Below are positions 35,004 through 47,441 of a DNA stretch of 64,000 nt, one piece after another. Within the stretch, counting starts at the first letter, position 1; each line of letters begins with the position of its first letter. The stretch is from Ligilactobacillus pobuzihii E100301 = KCTC 13174. Lineage in GTDB: Bacteria > Bacillota > Bacilli > Lactobacillales > Lactobacillaceae. The notes beneath the pieces were generated by a model that saw only the letters and a program-made list of their open reading frames with translations, was not told the DNA's origin and did not search any database. Location: assembly GCF_000349725.1 (NCBI RefSeq), contig NZ_KB714697.1:193638-257637 (forward strand). Reading direction: 5' to 3'. A program made the translations under genes and the position numbers.

Positions 35004-38000
35004 TTAAAGAGGAACCGTTGTTAAAAATTGCCCTTCTAAAGCTACTAACAAAGCCTCGACCGTGTCTAATGATGTTAATAACACAATGTTATGTGCAACT
35101 GCATTTTGTCTGATCATGAAACCATCAGAATTCTTAGCCACGTCTGTCCCCATCGTGTTGACTACCAGATCGATCCTTTCATCTGAAATAACGTCCATGA
35201 TGCCATCATTATCTGATTTTTCATTTTCACCGATCTTATCCACCAATGTTGGATATAATTTTTGTTGGTTTAACAATTCAGCTGTTCCCTGGGTCGCATA
35301 TAAACGATATCCGATCCGTGTAAAACGTTGTGCGATCGAAACTAGACGCTGTTTATCTTCATCACTAACTGTTAATAATACATTCCCATTTGCGGGGATA
35401 GAAAGTCCCGCCCCTTGAAAAGCTTTTAATAAAGCATTGGCATATTTCCTGTCACTGCCCATGACTTCTCCTGTTGATTTCATTTCTGGTCCTAAGAAAC
35501 TATCACTATCATTAAGTTTACTGAAGGAAAAAACAGGCGCTTTAACGTACTTCATTTTAGGCTCTGGTAACAAGCCAGTTGTTAAATTTTGTTTTGCCAA
35601 TGTTTCACCTAATGCAATACGTGTTGCAACTTGAGCCATTTGAAGCCCAGTCACTTTACTTAAAAATGGTACAGTCCGGCTAGCCCGCGGGTTAACTTCT
35701 AACACATAGACTTGTTCTTTAACGATAATAAATTGAACATTCATGATCCCTACGCAATTTAACGAAGTAGCTAATTTGCTAGTGATCTCGACGATTTGTT
35801 GTTTTACTTTATCACTTAAATGTTGTGGAGGATAAACTGCCATCGAATCTCCCGAGTGAACACCTGCTCGCTCAATGTGTTCCATAATACCAGGCAACAA
35901 GACATCATGACCATCGCATAAAGCATCAACTTCACACTCACGTCCTTTTAAATACTGATCGATCAAAATCGGACGTTCGCCAACTGTGGCCATATTTTCT
36001 TCCAGATAATCCAACAATTCTTGTTTATTTGCGACAATTTGCATTGCCCTTCCACCTAAGACATAACTTGGGCGAACTAGTACTGGATACCCAATTTCTT
36101 TCGCACCAGCCACAGCTTCTTTAGTTGAATGTGCGATTTTTCCTTGTGGTTGTAAGAGGTCTAATTTCTTGATCAACTGATCGAATTCATCGCGGTCTTC
36201 TGCTTGATTCAATGACTCTAAACTAGTTCCTAAAATGTTGACACCTCGCTTAGCCAAGGGTTCCGCTAAATTGATAGCAGTTTGTCCACCAAATTGCAAG
36301 ATCACTCCCAATGGATCTTCTAAGTCGATCACATCCAAGACCTTTTCAGGTGTGAGTGGTTCAAAATATAACTTATCTGAAACTGAAAAGTCGGTCGAAA
36401 CCGTTTCGGGATTTGAATTCATCACGATAGCCTCATATCCAGCCTTACGCAAGGCTTTAACACAATGAACCGTCGCATAGTCGAATTCAACACCTTGCCC
36501 AATTCTGATCGGACCTGAACCAATAACTAAAACTGATTTTTTGTCATTATCGACACTTTCATTAAACTCCCCATAAGTACTATAGAAATAAGGCGTATCT
36601 GATTCAAATTCAGCTGCACATGTGTCGACCATTTTATAAGCAGGTAACAAGTTATTTTCATGTCGCAGATCTCTGACTTTATTTTCATCGACCTTCCACA
36701 AGCGTGCCATTGTTTCATCACTTACACCATAATATTTGGCTTCTTGCAAAAAATTAATATCCATAACGTGGTCAGGCGCTTGTTTTTCAAGTTCGATCAA
36801 GTGTAATACGATATCTAAGAAATATTGATTGATCTTAGTATAGCCAGCGACTTCATTTAACGACCATCCCCGCCGTAATGCTTCAGCAACATAAAATAAG
36901 CGTTCATCGGTGGCATGGACTAAGTACTTAGCGAGAATTTCATCGCTTTTCTGGCTGATTTTAGGCCAACTAAGGTCATGAGTGGAGACTTCTAAGGATT
37001 GAATCGCTTTAGACAAAGCTTCTTCCAAATTCCGTCCAATTGCCATCACTTCACCTGTCGCCTTCATTTGTGTACCAATGGAGTGATCTGCCTGTGTAAA
37101 CTTATCAAATGGCCAACGTGGGATCTTTGCAACTACATAGTCCAAAGCTGGTTCAAATTCAGCATAGGTCGTTTTCGTGACCGGATTTTTAATTTCAGTC
37201 AAATTAAGACCTACTGCGATCTTAGCCGCCACCTTAGCGATCGGATAGCCCGTCGCTTTAGACGCTAAGGCTGATGAACGTGAAACACGCGGGTTAACTT
37301 CGATCACATAATATTCCATACTATCAGTTGAAAGGGCTAATTGAACATTGCAACCACCTTCAATTTTTAAAGCACGGATCAACTTCAACGCACAATCACG
37401 TAACATCTGGTATTCTTGGTCACTCAGTGTTTGGGTCGGTGCAAAAACGATCGAATCCCCAGTATGGACTCCGACCGGATCAAAATTTTCCATAGAGCAG
37501 ACAACTAAAGCATTATTTGCAGCATCACGCATTACTTCAAACTCGATCTCACGGAATCCTGCGATCGATTGTTCGATCAAACACTGGCTGGTTGGCGAGA
37601 GCTCTAATCCGTTACCCACGACCTGCGTTAATTCAGTAGAGTTATAGCAAATTCCTCCACCTGTACCGCCCATAGTGAAAGCTGGACGAACGATCACTGG
37701 ATAACCGGCTTGTTGAGCAAATGCGAGTGCTTCTTCTACTTGTTGGACAGTTTTTGAAGCAGGCACTGGTTCGTTTAGTTCATTCATCAACTGTTTAAAC
37801 TTTTCCCGGTCTTCTGCTTGGGAAATTGATTCTAAACCAGTTCCAAGTAACTTAACGTTCATCTCTTCTAACACACCATTATCAGCTAGTGCAACTGCTA
37901 AGTTCAAAGCAACTTGTCCGCCTAAAGTTGGTAACAATGCATCGGGTGCTTCTTGTCTAATGATTTTAGTAACAGATTCTACAGTCAAAGGTTCAAGATA

Positions 38001-38192
38001 AACTTGATCAGCAATTTCGTGATCAGTCATGATCGTAGCTGGATTAGAATTGACCAACACTACCTGATAACCTTCTTCACGTAAAGCTAAGCACGCTTGT
38101 GTTCCTGAATAATCAAATTCTGCGGCTTGTCCAATAATAATTGGCCCTGAACCGAGGACTAAGATCTTAGAGATATCATTTCTTTTTGGCAA
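35004..38192 (-). CDS. carB: Carbamoyl phosphate synthase large subunit
   Basis: 1062 residues. Two homologous ATP-grasp halves are visible: [21 protein letters not shown] at the start, repeated as [20 protein letters not shown] near 555, each with an EVNPRxSR segment (about 300 and 840). The C-terminal allosteric domain (about 935-1062) ends the protein. With CarA it makes carbamoyl phosphate from glutamine, bicarbonate and ATP. It overlaps carA by 17 bases. Being inside the pyr operon it is the pyrimidine-controlled copy. Confidence 0.96.
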   Translation of the reverse strand: MPKRNDISKILVLGSGPIIIGQAAEFDYSGTQACLALREEGYQVVLVNSNPATIMTDHEIADQVYLEPLTVESVTKIIRQEAPDALLPTLGGQVALNLAVALADNGVLEEMNVKLLGTGLESISQAEDREKFKQLMNELNEPVPASKTVQQVEEALAFAQQAGYPVIVRPAFTMGGTGGGICYNSTELTQVVGNGLELSPTSQCLIEQSIAGFREIEFEVMRDAANNALVVCSMENFDPVGVHTGDSIVFAPTQTLSDQEYQMLRDCALKLIRALKIEGGCNVQLALSTDSMEYYVIEVNPRVSRSSALASKATGYPIAKVAAKIAVGLNLTEIKNPVTKTTYAEFEPALDYVVAKIPRWPFDKFTQADHSIGTQMKATGEVMAIGRNLEEALSKAIQSLEVSTHDLSWPKISQKSDEILAKYLVHATDERLFYVAEALRRGWSLNEVAGYTKINQYFLDIVLHLIELEKQAPDHVMDINFLQEAKYYGVSDETMARLWKVDENKVRDLRHENNLLPAYKMVDTCAAEFESDTPYFYSTYGEFNESVDNDKKSVLVIGSGPIRIGQGVEFDYATVHCVKALRKAGYEAIVMNSNPETVSTDFSVSDKLYFEPLTPEKVLDVIDLEDPLGVILQFGGQTAINLAEPLAKRGVNILGTSLESLNQAEDRDEFDQLIKKLDLLQPQGKIAHSTKEAVAGAKEIGYPVLVRPSYVLGGRAMQIVANKQELLDYLEENMATVGERPILIDQYLKGRECEVDALCDGHDVLLPGIMEHIERAGVHSGDSMAVYPPQHLSDKVKQQIVEITSKLATSLNCVGIMNVQFIIVKEQVYVLEVNPRASRTVPFLSKVTGLQMAQVATRIALGETLAKQNLTTGLLPEPKMKYVKAPVFSFSKLNDSDSFLGPEMKSTGEVMGSDRKYANALLKAFQGAGLSIPANGNVLLTVSDEDKQRLVSIAQRFTRIGYRLYATQGTAELLNQQKLYPTLVDKIGENEKSDNDGIMDVISDERIDLVVNTMGTDVAKNSDGFMIRQNAVAHNIVLLTSLDTVEALLVALEGQFLTTVPL

Positions 38193-39252
38193 GTTGTTCC
38201 TCCTTATGTGTATCGATCATGGAAATAAAGTCATCAAAAACTTCGACTGCGTCATGAGGTCCGGGGCTAGCATCTGGGTGAAATTGCACTGAAGCTGCTG
38301 GATATTTTTTATGCCGTAAACCTTCCACTGTATCGTCATTTAACTCGACATAAGTTTCGATCAATTCCATATTTTCTAATGAAGCTGGTTCGACCGCATA
38401 GCCATGATTTTGTGAAGTGAAAAGTGATCTGCCTGTCGCAATTTCTTTAACTGGGTGGTTAAATCCACGATGGCCAAACTTCATTTTGAATGTTTGCGCA
38501 CCATTTGCTAAAGCAAACAACTGATGTCCCAAACAGATCCCAAACAATACCGTTTGTTGTTGTAAGTTTTGAATGGTTGCGATCGTATCTGGGAAATCTT
38601 GTGGATCTCCAGGACCATTCGAAAGTAAAACACCATCTGGTTTAAAGCTTAAGATCTGTGCAGCCGTATAAGTGGCAGGTACAACTACAATATTACAGTT
38701 GCGTTTGATCAACTCACGCAAGATACTTTGCTTAGTACCATAATTGATCACTACTATTCGGTATCCTTCACCTGGTATCATATAGGGTTGTGTTTGTGCT
38801 TTGATCGCCAAAGCAAAAGGAGCTGATTTTTGCCGAGACATTTGAGTAGGAACATCATCGACTAACTGTGCTTTCATTGCACCAGATCTCCGGAGCTTTT
38901 GCGCGATGGCGCGGGTATCTACCCCACTGATCCCTGGTATATCTTGTTGTTTTAAAAATTGATCTAAAGTTGCAGTAGACCGCCAACTGTCAATTACCCG
39001 TGCTAGTTGTCGACACACAACTCCTGCACAATTAGACTGAATGTCTTCACTATCGGCCAAGGACACCCCATAGTTTCCGATCAAAGGATTTGTAAAGACT
39101 AAAATCTGGCTTGCATAAGAATCATCTGTGATCGCTTCTTGATAACCAGTCATACCTGTAGTAAAAACTAATTCACCCTCAGAAACTCTTGTCGCTCCGA
39201 ATGCTTGACCTTGATAGATCGTTCCATCCTCTAAAACTAAATAACGTTTCAT
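38176..39252 (-). CDS. carA: Carbamoyl phosphate synthase small (glutaminase) subunit
   Basis: 358 residues from the ATG at 39252. The class I glutamine amidotransferase triad shows in [13 protein letters not shown] (nucleophile Cys) and [18 protein letters not shown], and the N-terminal domain has [15 protein letters not shown]. It supplies ammonia to CarB. The longer frame would start at a GTG that is part of the AGGAGTG ribosome site, so 39252 is preferred. It lies 14 bases after pyrC. Confidence 0.95.
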   Translation of the reverse strand: MKRYLVLEDGTIYQGQAFGATRVSEGELVFTTGMTGYQEAITDDSYASQILVFTNPLIGNYGVSLADSEDIQSNCAGVVCRQLARVIDSWRSTATLDQFLKQQDIPGISGVDTRAIAQKLRRSGAMKAQLVDDVPTQMSRQKSAPFALAIKAQTQPYMIPGEGYRIVVINYGTKQSILRELIKRNCNIVVVPATYTAAQILSFKPDGVLLSNGPGDPQDFPDTIATIQNLQQQTVLFGICLGHQLFALANGAQTFKMKFGHRGFNHPVKEIATGRSLFTSQNHGYAVEPASLENMELIETYVELNDDTVEGLRHKKYPAASVQFHPDASPGPHDAVEVFDDFISMIDTHKEEQLAKKK

Positions 39253-39266
39253 TTTACTCTTCACTC

Positions 39267-40559
39267 CTATCGTTGATTATTCTGCTTTGTTTCGGCTTGA
39301 TACACGACATTACCGTTGACCATAGTTAAAATCGTCCTGGCACTCACTTTTTGTCCAGTAAATGGTGTGTTGTTTGCTTTAGAGCAATATTTACTATCTG
39401 ACAATTGTTCTTCGAAATGAAGATCAAAAATCGCTAGATCAGCTCGTTTACCGGGTAAGATCTTGCCCGTATCTGACAAACCTAAGGTATCTGCCACACG
39501 CGTACTCAAAAGCAATAACAATTGCACTAAAGACATTTTTTTAGTACATACGAGCTGTGTATATAAGGTCGCAAAGGCTGTTTCACTACCAGTGATCCCA
39601 AAAGCTGCCTGCTTAAGCCCGCCTGCTTTATCTTGTATTGTATGAGGAGCATGATCAGTGGCAATAATGTCGATCGTATGATCTAATATCCCCAGTAGTA
39701 ACGCTTCTTGGTCAGCCTTAGACCGGAGAGGAGGATTCATTTTATAATTTGTGTCATCTTGTTTGATATCATCTTCCGTGAGTAACAAGTGGTGTGGCGT
39801 AACTTCACAGCTCACGTTTATCCCTGATGTTTTTGCTTGACGGATCAAAGCAACTGTTTCCTTAGTTGAAATATGGCAAACATGGTAGTGTACACCTGTT
39901 TGTTGAGCAATCAAGAGATCACGTGCCACTTGAGTTGACTCGCTCAGCGCTGGAATACCTGCTAATGATAATTGACGTGCGGTTGGGCCTTGGTTGATCA
40001 CACCGTGGTCAAACAAGCTATTATCTTGTGCGTGAACAGCGATCATCATGTCGGCTTTAACCGCGCGTTTGCAGGCTGCATACATAGTTGACGCTTTTTG
40101 TATCCCCTGACCGTCATTGCTCAGAGCAAAAGCACCCGCTTTCTTCATTCCAGCAAAATCATTTAAAGTTTCACTAGTCAAATCTTTGGTGACCGGTGCA
40201 TACTGTAAAACACGGACACATCCCTTATCCGCATTAGCCTGGCACATTTGCTGAATACTTTTTGGAGTATTGGGTACTGGCTGAACGTTTGCCATCGCAC
40301 ATACTGTTGTATACCCTCCGTGTGCTGCAGCCATCGTTCCACTAACCAGATCTTCTTTTCTAGTTTGCCCGGGTTCACGATAGTGCACATGGGCATCGAT
40401 CAATCCCGGACTGACTACCATGCCACTTGCATCGATCGTCTGAGGTGCAGTCAGATTTTGTCCGATCGCACTGATTTTTCCATTTTGAACTAAAACATCA
40501 ACTTGTTCAAAATGTTCTCCTAACAAGACTTGGCCATTTTTGATCACCGTTTGTTGCAC
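39267..40559 (-). CDS. pyrC: Dihydroorotase
   Basis: 430 residues, type I dihydroorotase of the amidohydrolase superfamily. Metal ligands are seen in [27 protein letters not shown] and the catalytic Asp in IIATDHAPH. It closes carbamoyl aspartate to dihydroorotate. The start is a GTG at 40559 with GGGGGGATTTAA upstream, overlapping pyrB by 16 bases. Confidence 0.95.
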   Translation of the reverse strand: MQQTVIKNGQVLLGEHFEQVDVLVQNGKISAIGQNLTAPQTIDASGMVVSPGLIDAHVHYREPGQTRKEDLVSGTMAAAHGGYTTVCAMANVQPVPNTPKSIQQMCQANADKGCVRVLQYAPVTKDLTSETLNDFAGMKKAGAFALSNDGQGIQKASTMYAACKRAVKADMMIAVHAQDNSLFDHGVINQGPTARQLSLAGIPALSESTQVARDLLIAQQTGVHYHVCHISTKETVALIRQAKTSGINVSCEVTPHHLLLTEDDIKQDDTNYKMNPPLRSKADQEALLLGILDHTIDIIATDHAPHTIQDKAGGLKQAAFGITGSETAFATLYTQLVCTKKMSLVQLLLLLSTRVADTLGLSDTGKILPGKRADLAIFDLHFEEQLSDSKYCSKANNTPFTGQKVSARTILTMVNGNVVYQAETKQNNQR

Positions 40560-41512
40560 TTAAATCCCCCCATCTGACGGCCGTTAATAACAGCCTCTAA
40601 CATTGCCATCCTGACATAAACTCCATTGGTCATTTGTTTCACAAAACGCGAACGCGGTGCTTCAACTAGTTTTGACGCCATTTCCACATCACGATTTATC
40701 GGGCCAGGATGTAAGATGATCGCCTTTTCTTGCATCTGCTGGTAACGTGATATCGTTAAACCATATTTTTGATGATAGCTAGCTGCGCTAAAAGCTTGTT
40801 CTTGTGCTAGATCTGTGTGACGTTCATGTTGAACCCTTAATAACATCAAAACATCGATCTGTGGCACCAATTGATCAAACTCTACGTACTCACCATATTC
40901 GCTAAACTCTGACGTAAACCATTCGGATGGGCCGGAAAAATACAAATGTGCGCCTAATTTTTTTAACATTTGCATATTCGAGCGAGCTACCCGTGAATTT
41001 TTTAAGTCACCAACGATCGCAACTTTCAGATCCTTAAAACCACCATATTCTTCATAAATCGTTAGCAGGTCTAACAAACATTGTGACGGGTGCTGTCCTG
41101 AGCCATCGCCCGCGTTCAATAGCCCTAAGTTCAGTTGAGAATTCGGTTGATTCAAAGCTTCTTCATAGTAGGTATTTTGTGGATGTCTGATCACAGCAAG
41201 GTCAATACCGATCGCTGACATCGTTAGCAAAGTGTCATACAGTGATTCACCTTTTTGTACTGAGCTAGTCTGCGCCGAAAAAGGAAAAATGTTTAATCCC
41301 AATTTTTGTTCTGCCATCGTAAAGCTAAGTTTGGTCCGTGTTGAATTTTCAAAAAATAAATTAGCAACGTTAATCTCCCTAGTAAATTCAGGCCTGGTCG
41401 GTGAATTTTTAAAGTCTTGGGCCCGCTGTAATAAACTAAAAACTTGTTGGGTAGTTAACTTTTCGACCGAAAGAAAATGTGATAATAAAACTGGTGCTTT
41501 TCTTGATGACAT
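40544..41512 (-). CDS. pyrB: Aspartate carbamoyltransferase catalytic chain
   Basis: 322 residues. The carbamoyl phosphate loop [11 protein letters not shown], the [11 protein letters not shown] segment and [10 protein letters not shown] are all present. It condenses carbamoyl phosphate with aspartate. No regulatory pyrI chain is found, as usual in Firmicutes. AAGGGGAGTATAGG precedes the ATG. It is read from the pyrP transcript; the 47-base gap is too short for a third attenuator. Confidence 0.95.
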   Translation of the reverse strand: MSSRKAPVLLSHFLSVEKLTTQQVFSLLQRAQDFKNSPTRPEFTREINVANLFFENSTRTKLSFTMAEQKLGLNIFPFSAQTSSVQKGESLYDTLLTMSAIGIDLAVIRHPQNTYYEEALNQPNSQLNLGLLNAGDGSGQHPSQCLLDLLTIYEEYGGFKDLKVAIVGDLKNSRVARSNMQMLKKLGAHLYFSGPSEWFTSEFSEYGEYVEFDQLVPQIDVLMLLRVQHERHTDLAQEQAFSAASYHQKYGLTISRYQQMQEKAIILHPGPINRDVEMASKLVEAPRSRFVKQMTNGVYVRMAMLEAVINGRQMGGFKCNKR

Positions 41513-41559
41513 CCTATACTCCCCTTTACACTTGTAATTAGTTTGTTAAACTAATTCAT

Positions 41560-42849
41560 TTATTTTTCTTCACTCAGAGCATTTTTTGGTAAGATCAAGT
41601 TCAAGATGATGCCTAGTACTGTTGATAAAGCAATACTTGTCAATTGAAAGTTTCCCAATTGTAGGTAAGTTCCACCGATACCGATCACCAAAATCACGGA
41701 AGTAACGATCAGATTTCTTTTTTTCTCATAATCTACCTTAGAATCGATCAAGATACGTAGACCATTCGAAGCTATCATGCCAAACAAGAGGAATGAAATA
41801 CCACCGATCACAGGACTAGGTATTGTTTGGATCAGAGCTGAAACTTTACCACAAAAACTAAATACAACTGCAAAGAAAGCTGCGCCTCCTATGACCCACA
41901 CGCTATGAACTTTTGACATTGCTAACACACCAATATTTTCACCATAAGAAGTTGTAGGTGGTCCACCGACAAAACCAGCAATAATAGTTGATAAACCATC
42001 ACCTAATAAAGTTTTGTGCAAACCAGGTTTTTTCAAAAAGTTTCTCTTAGTTAATTTATTAAGGACCATAATATGACCCATGTGTTCTGTCATTGTTACA
42101 AAAGCGATCGGGGCCATACCGATGATCGCAGATGGATAAAATTTAAAATCATAATTTACAAACATCACACTGAAAGCCGGCAAACTTAACCATTTGGCTT
42201 CTTTAACTGGTGTTAAGTCAACGATCCCCACCAACAATGCCAGTATATAGCCACAAATAATTCCCAACAATACGGGGATCATACTCGGAAACCCTTTGAG
42301 GAACATGTTAAAAATAATCGTAATCAGTAAGGTAAACATCGCAACACCGAAAAATCTCAGATCATAATGCGAATTATTCAACATTGCATCTTCCGCTGCC
42401 GTAGTAGCTAACGATAAACCGATCACAATGATGATCGGTCCCACAACTACTGGGGGCAAAACTTTGTCCATCCATGTTGAACCAAACTTCGAGATCAACC
42501 AAGCAACTAAAACATAGACTAAACCGGAAACGATCGCTCCTTGACCAACTGCTGAATATCCATACTGGTGCATCAATCCTTGCATTGTGACTACATAAGC
42601 AAAACTAGACCCAAGATAGGCCGGTATTTTAGCTTTAGTACAAATTATGTAAACTAGGGTTCCTACACCTGAAGCGAATAAAGCAATACTTGGATCGATC
42701 CCGATCAGCAATGGAACTAAGACTGTTGCTCCAAACATAGTAAATAAATGTTGGATCGATAAAATTAACCAGTGTCCAAAACTTGGCTTGTCTCCAATAT
42801 CTAAAAGTGCTTCGTCATTACGAAATTCGTCTGTATTTTTTTCTGACAC
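41560..42849 (-). CDS. pyrP: Uracil permease, NCS2 (UraA/PyrP) family
   Basis: 429 residues with about 12-14 transmembrane helices. GHWLILSIQHLFTMFGATVLVP at the start, QGAIVSGLVYVL, VVGPIIIVIGLSL, and MTEHMGHI and FVGGPPTTSYGENIG (substrate and proton sites) are diagnostic. It brings in uracil by proton symport. Placement between pyrR and pyrB behind an attenuator shows that uptake and synthesis share UMP control. Confidence 0.94.
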   Translation of the reverse strand: MSEKNTDEFRNDEALLDIGDKPSFGHWLILSIQHLFTMFGATVLVPLLIGIDPSIALFASGVGTLVYIICTKAKIPAYLGSSFAYVVTMQGLMHQYGYSAVGQGAIVSGLVYVLVAWLISKFGSTWMDKVLPPVVVGPIIIVIGLSLATTAAEDAMLNNSHYDLRFFGVAMFTLLITIIFNMFLKGFPSMIPVLLGIICGYILALLVGIVDLTPVKEAKWLSLPAFSVMFVNYDFKFYPSAIIGMAPIAFVTMTEHMGHIMVLNKLTKRNFLKKPGLHKTLLGDGLSTIIAGFVGGPPTTSYGENIGVLAMSKVHSVWVIGGAAFFAVVFSFCGKVSALIQTIPSPVIGGISFLLFGMIASNGLRILIDSKVDYEKKRNLIVTSVILVIGIGGTYLQLGNFQLTSIALSTVLGIILNLILPKNALSEEK

Positions 42850-42950
42850 GTCAAATCCATCCTTTCAATGAAACTATCTCTTATTAATAATTACAATAAC
42901 GTTTCTACTAATACCTTAAAATTTAAACTAAGATCAGCTTCAACTTTAAT

Positions 42951-43062
42951 AAAAAAAGCCTAGACCATCTTTAAATGATCTAGGCAAAATACACTTGCAC
43001 AAATAGCTAGTCTTTTAGACAGACTACGTGTTAGTAAAACCGTTGTGCTCTCACTGGAGTCA
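42951..43062 (-). promoter_or_regulatory. PyrR attenuator between pyrR and pyrP
   Basis: On the minus strand the PyrR-type loop ACTCCAGTGAGAGC (43060-43047) is followed by an antiterminator region and then the terminator GCCTAGATCATTT / GATGGTCTAGGC with TTTTTTT (42985-42951). The loop fits the PyrR consensus but less well than the first site. Confidence 0.8.
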
Positions 43063-43114
43063 TTTAAATGGTTCATTTCTTTAATATTTATATTTAGTTT
43101 TGTAAAAAAGTGCG

Positions 43115-43660
<546 letters not shown>

Positions 43661-43726
43661 TTAAAACTCTTATTATAAATAAACTTTAAGTTTGTCCCTT
43701 GAAAAATTAAAAACGCTTGATCGTAT

Positions 43727-43830
43727 AAAAAAAGCTCGACATGTAGCCAATTTAGGGCACAGTCGAGCTCACCATAAAATGGTGGTGCTAACTTTTTCAT
43801 AAATGCTGCCCTTACTAGCCTCTCTGGACT
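43727..43830 (-). promoter_or_regulatory. PyrR attenuator in the leader of pyrR
   Basis: On the minus strand AGTCCAGAGAGGCT (43830-43817) is a perfect PyrR-binding loop. Downstream the terminator AGCTCGAC ... GTCGAGCT with TTTTTTT spans about 43769-43727. This is the standard UMP-controlled attenuator. Confidence 0.92.
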
Positions 43831-43858
43831 AAGTTTTAAAAGGAACTTAACTTTTGTT

Positions 43859-43887
43859 AGTATACTAATTAGTTATATCTTTGTCAA
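43859..43887 (-). promoter_or_regulatory. Promoter of the pyr operon, inside the end of rluD
   Basis: TTGACA (43887-43882) and TATACT (43864-43859) are separated by 17 bases on the minus strand. The -35 box lies in the last codons of rluD, and transcription would begin about 20 bases before the PyrR loop. Confidence 0.85.
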
Positions 43888-44767
43888 GATAAGATAAAAT
43901 ATTTTTAAAATAATCTGGTAGCGCGGCTTTAAAATCAAGCCTATCACCTGTTATTGGGTGGGTAAAACCTAATTCAGCTGCATGTAAATATTGGCCTTTC
44001 CCCGCTAAAGTTTTTTTTGGTCCATAAACAGGATCTCCTGCAACTGGGTGACCAATATACTTCAAATGCACACGTATCTGGTGGGTCCGTCCTGTTTCTA
44101 ACTGACATTTGATCAATGTGTATGCTTGATAGCGACGAAGTACTTCGAAATGTGTCACAGCTTTGCGACCGTTTGCGACAACTGCTTGTTTTTTTCGATC
44201 TTTTGGACTCCGACCCAAAGGGGCATCGATCGTGCCACGATTTTCTTTCAAATTTCCATGAACTAACGCCAAGTAGTAGCGACTAGTTGTTTTATTTTTT
44301 AACTGCTGTGACAAACTTCGATGTGCCTGATCATTTTTAGCAACCATCAGCAAACCCGAAGTATCACGATCAATACGGTGCACTATACCTGGACGTAACT
44401 TACCATTTATTTGCGATAATGGACAATGATATAACAAAGCATTAACTAAAGTGTGATCAGGATGTCCAGCTGCCGGGTGCACGACCATTCCTGCAGGCTT
44501 ATTAACCACCAACACATCATCATCTTCATAGATGATATCTAAAGAGATGTTTTCTGCCACCAAGTCTAATTTTTGAGGCTTAGGCTCTGTCAGTCTGACA
44601 TGATCGCCAGCTTTGACTTGATAGCGCGGTTTAGCACCTTGTTCGTTGACCAAAATATCATTTGAAGTCAACATTTTTTTGATCACCGAGCGAGAATATT
44701 CTGGAAATACAACACTTAAAACCTGATCCAAACGTCCTGTTTGATCTGTGATGGTGAACTCTTTCAT
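43865..44767 (-). CDS. rluD: RNA pseudouridine synthase, RluD/RluA family
   Basis: 300 residues. An N-terminal S4 domain (about 10-60) precedes the catalytic domain with GIVHRIDRDTSGLLMVAKND, whose Asp attacks uridine, and GRTHQIRVHLKYIGHPVAGDPVYG. It probably modifies helix 69 of 23S rRNA, though RluA-family specificity is hard to call. Its ATG overlaps the lspA stop (ATGA), and its end hosts the pyr promoter. The lspA-rluD-pyrR order is common in Firmicutes. Confidence 0.9.
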   Translation of the reverse strand: MKEFTITDQTGRLDQVLSVVFPEYSRSVIKKMLTSNDILVNEQGAKPRYQVKAGDHVRLTEPKPQKLDLVAENISLDIIYEDDDVLVVNKPAGMVVHPAAGHPDHTLVNALLYHCPLSQINGKLRPGIVHRIDRDTSGLLMVAKNDQAHRSLSQQLKNKTTSRYYLALVHGNLKENRGTIDAPLGRSPKDRKKQAVVANGRKAVTHFEVLRRYQAYTLIKCQLETGRTHQIRVHLKYIGHPVAGDPVYGPKKTLAGKGQYLHAAELGFTHPITGDRLDFKAALPDYFKNILSYLDKDITN

Positions 44768-45207
44768 ATTGAATCATCCTTTAACATTACGAGTAATATT
44801 ATTATGACCCCGACAGTCAGGGCACAGTCGGCAACGTTGAAAATCGGAAAGTTTATAAAATCTAATTCAAACATATCGATCACATAGCCTAGGCGTAAAC
44901 GATCGATAAAATTACCGATCGTTCCACCTAAAATAAGCGTCAATCCTAAGGCATAACCCCAATTTTTCCATAACTTTATAAAATAATAAATTACTACAGC
45001 GATCGCGATAATTGAGATGATCGTAAATAACCACTGTTGTCCCTGTAAAATACTCCATGCTGCGCCATAATTTCTGATATGGGCTAAGGACAACCAGTTA
45101 TCAACCAAAACTTCACTATGTCCAAGTGGAATATTCCCTAAAACATAAAACTTCAAAGACTGGTCAAGCAAGACAACTGCGAAAACTAACAATACATAAA
45201 TCGGCAT
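44764..45207 (-). CDS. lspA: Lipoprotein signal peptidase (signal peptidase II)
   Basis: 147 residues with four transmembrane helices. The catalytic aspartates are in GGTIGNFIDRLRLGYVIDMF and FPIFNVADCALTVG. It cleaves prolipoproteins after lipid attachment. The ATG at 45207 is used because GGAAGG lies 10 bases upstream; the longer frame begins inside that site. It is coupled to rluD by a 4-base overlap. Confidence 0.94.
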   Translation of the reverse strand: MPIYVLLVFAVVLLDQSLKFYVLGNIPLGHSEVLVDNWLSLAHIRNYGAAWSILQGQQWLFTIISIIAIAVVIYYFIKLWKNWGYALGLTLILGGTIGNFIDRLRLGYVIDMFELDFINFPIFNVADCALTVGVIIILLVMLKDDSI

Positions 45208-45298
45208 AAAATCGGCGCCTTCCATCTTTATTATGCTTGATCAAAATATTACATCAGCACACTTTTTTCTAATCTATTCAAACCTAACAACGTTCTAT

Positions 45299-46963
45299 TT
45301 AAAACAAACCTGTGATCTGACCATTTTCATCAATGTCAATTTGATCAGCAGCAGGAAGAGCTGGTAGCCCCGGCATAGTCAAAACATTACCTGTCAAAGC
45401 TACGATAAAACCTGCACCTAGTTTAGGGACAAACTCACGAATGTGGATCGTAAAATCAACCGGCGCCCCTAAAAGTTTAGGATCATCACTGAACGAATAC
45501 TGTGTTTTAGCCATACAGACTGGCAGTTTATCCCAACCCCGTTCTTGAAATTCTACCAGTTGTTTTTGAGCCTTATTCGAATAGCTGACCTGACTACCGC
45601 CATAAATTTCACTTACGACTGCACTGATTTTATCAGTTAAAGACATCTGAGGTGTATATAAAGTAACAAAATCCCTATTTTGCTGACAACTTTCTAGGAC
45701 CCTTTGTGCCAAGGCTTGTGCTCCTTGACTACCACGAGCCCAAACATCTGTTACTTCAGCAGCCACGCCTTCAGCTTGACACAAGTCTTTCAAACACTGC
45801 AATTCTTGGGGAGTATCAGCAACAAAACGATTGATCGCAACAACAACAGGAATATTATATCTGCGCATAGCTTGGATATGTCGTTTTAAATTGCTAAATC
45901 CTTGAGTTAAAGCAGTAATATCTTCATGGTCTAAATGATCTTTAGCAAGGCCACCATTCATCTTCAAAGCACGCACGGTCGCAACTAATACTATCGTGTC
46001 TGGATTTTTTTTCAAAACAGGGCTTTTAATATCTAAAAATTTCTCTGCACCAAGATCTGAACCAAATCCCGCCTCTGTCACCGTATAATCTGACAATTGT
46101 AAAGCAGTTTTTGTAGCCAAGACACTATTACACCCATGTGCAATATTAGCAAATGGACCACCGTGAATCAAAGTAGGAGTATTTTCAAGCGTCTGGACTA
46201 AATTTGGCTTGAGTGCATCTTTTAAAATCACAGTTAATGCACCCTCAACTTTCAACTGTCCGACTCTCACTGGTTGACCAGTATATGTATAACCGACCAA
46301 AATTTTGGAGAGCCGTTTCTTCAGATCAGCAAGATTTTTTGCCAAACACAAAACAGCCATAAGTTCAGAAGCAACTGTAATATCAAAACCATCTTCACGT
46401 ACGACCCCAGATGTTTTACCACCTAAACCAACTACAATGTGTCTTAACGCACGGTCGTTAATGTCTAAGACGCGCTTCCAGACGACCCGCCGTGGATCAA
46501 GGTTCAATGCATTCCCCTGATAAATATGATTATCGATTAGAGCAGCTAAAGTATTATTGGCACTCGTCAAGGCATGCATATCACCAGTAAAATGCAGATT
46601 AATATCTTCCATTGGCAATACTTGTGCGTATCCTCCGCCAGTAGCTCCACCTTTCGCCCCCATGACCGGACCCATCGAAGGTTCACGAAGTGCGATCATA
46701 GTCTTTTTATTAACTGCAGTTAAGGCATCGCCTAAGCCGATCGTGACTGTTGATTTACCTTCACCCGCAGGTGTTGGACTGACCGCAGTTACTAAAATTA
46801 ATTTGCCATATGGACGTGCATGATCACCAGCGCTTAAAGACAAGTCAATTTTAGCTTTAAAATGCCCGTATGGTTCGACTTGTTCCAGAGGAATACCTGC
46901 TTTTTGAGCGACTTGGTCAATAGGAAGCAACTTTGCTTTTTGTGCGATTTCAATATCTTTCAT
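45299..46963 (-). CDS. fhs: Formate--tetrahydrofolate ligase
   Basis: 554 residues, the normal length. The ATP loop [18 protein letters not shown], the family signature [20 protein letters not shown] and [10 protein letters not shown] are present. It makes 10-formyl-THF from formate, ATP and THF for purine and formyl-Met synthesis. It is read between ebsA and lspA but with gaps of 39 and 91 bases, so it may have its own control. Confidence 0.95.
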   Translation of the reverse strand: MKDIEIAQKAKLLPIDQVAQKAGIPLEQVEPYGHFKAKIDLSLSAGDHARPYGKLILVTAVSPTPAGEGKSTVTIGLGDALTAVNKKTMIALREPSMGPVMGAKGGATGGGYAQVLPMEDINLHFTGDMHALTSANNTLAALIDNHIYQGNALNLDPRRVVWKRVLDINDRALRHIVVGLGGKTSGVVREDGFDITVASELMAVLCLAKNLADLKKRLSKILVGYTYTGQPVRVGQLKVEGALTVILKDALKPNLVQTLENTPTLIHGGPFANIAHGCNSVLATKTALQLSDYTVTEAGFGSDLGAEKFLDIKSPVLKKNPDTIVLVATVRALKMNGGLAKDHLDHEDITALTQGFSNLKRHIQAMRRYNIPVVVAINRFVADTPQELQCLKDLCQAEGVAAEVTDVWARGSQGAQALAQRVLESCQQNRDFVTLYTPQMSLTDKISAVVSEIYGGSQVSYSNKAQKQLVEFQERGWDKLPVCMAKTQYSFSDDPKLLGAPVDFTIHIREFVPKLGAGFIVALTGNVLTMPGLPALPAADQIDIDENGQITGLF

Positions 46964-47002
46964 AATTAGTAAGATGACCTCCGTTCTTGATCAAAGGCAA
47001 AA

Positions 47003-47401
47003 TTATTTTGTTTGTTCCACAGAAATATTCTGTGAAATAATTCGTGCAAGTTCCAAAGCCTGTTGTTTTTTCATTAACCATTCATAATTATGATGTTTTG
47101 TTTTAAGTATCAATCTATGTTGGTTAACTTCAACTGCCACAACATCACTGTACAAGATCTCTACGTTATTGGTTTTGATAACTTTGTTGACTCTTAGCTC
47201 ATTTTTTCCTAGCTCTAAGTTACGTAATTTCACTTGTAAAGCAAAAACTAACATGAAAAGTATAAAAGTTATCACCGTCCACGGCTGCAATACTGTGATT
47301 TCTAACCACAATAACATACTTAATAAAAATAACATGAAAGTAAAGGACCAACAAATTACACTAGTTGCAAAGTCAGGCTGATAACTATATTTCTTATCCA
47401 T
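47003..47401 (-). CDS. EbsA-like membrane protein
   Basis: 132 residues: two adjacent hydrophobic helices (about 14-32 and 37-56) followed by a hydrophilic PH-like beta domain. Length, topology and position match the EbsA family, named for pore-forming or aggregation-linked proteins in enterococci; its molecular role is not known. It sits between rlmL and fhs. The call rests on overall pattern rather than a hard motif. Confidence 0.65.
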   Translation of the reverse strand: MDKKYSYQPDFATSVICWSFTFMLFLLSMLLWLEITVLQPWTVITFILFMLVFALQVKLRNLELGKNELRVNKVIKTNNVEILYSDVVAVEVNQHRLILKTKHHNYEWLMKKQQALELARIISQNISVEQTK

Positions 47402-47441
47402 TTATTTCAATCACCTTACCTAAATTTAAACATGTCTTACT

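Noticed and set aside
41513..41559. A third PyrR attenuator between pyrP and pyrB
   Set aside because: Only 47 bases, with no PyrR loop and no terminator.
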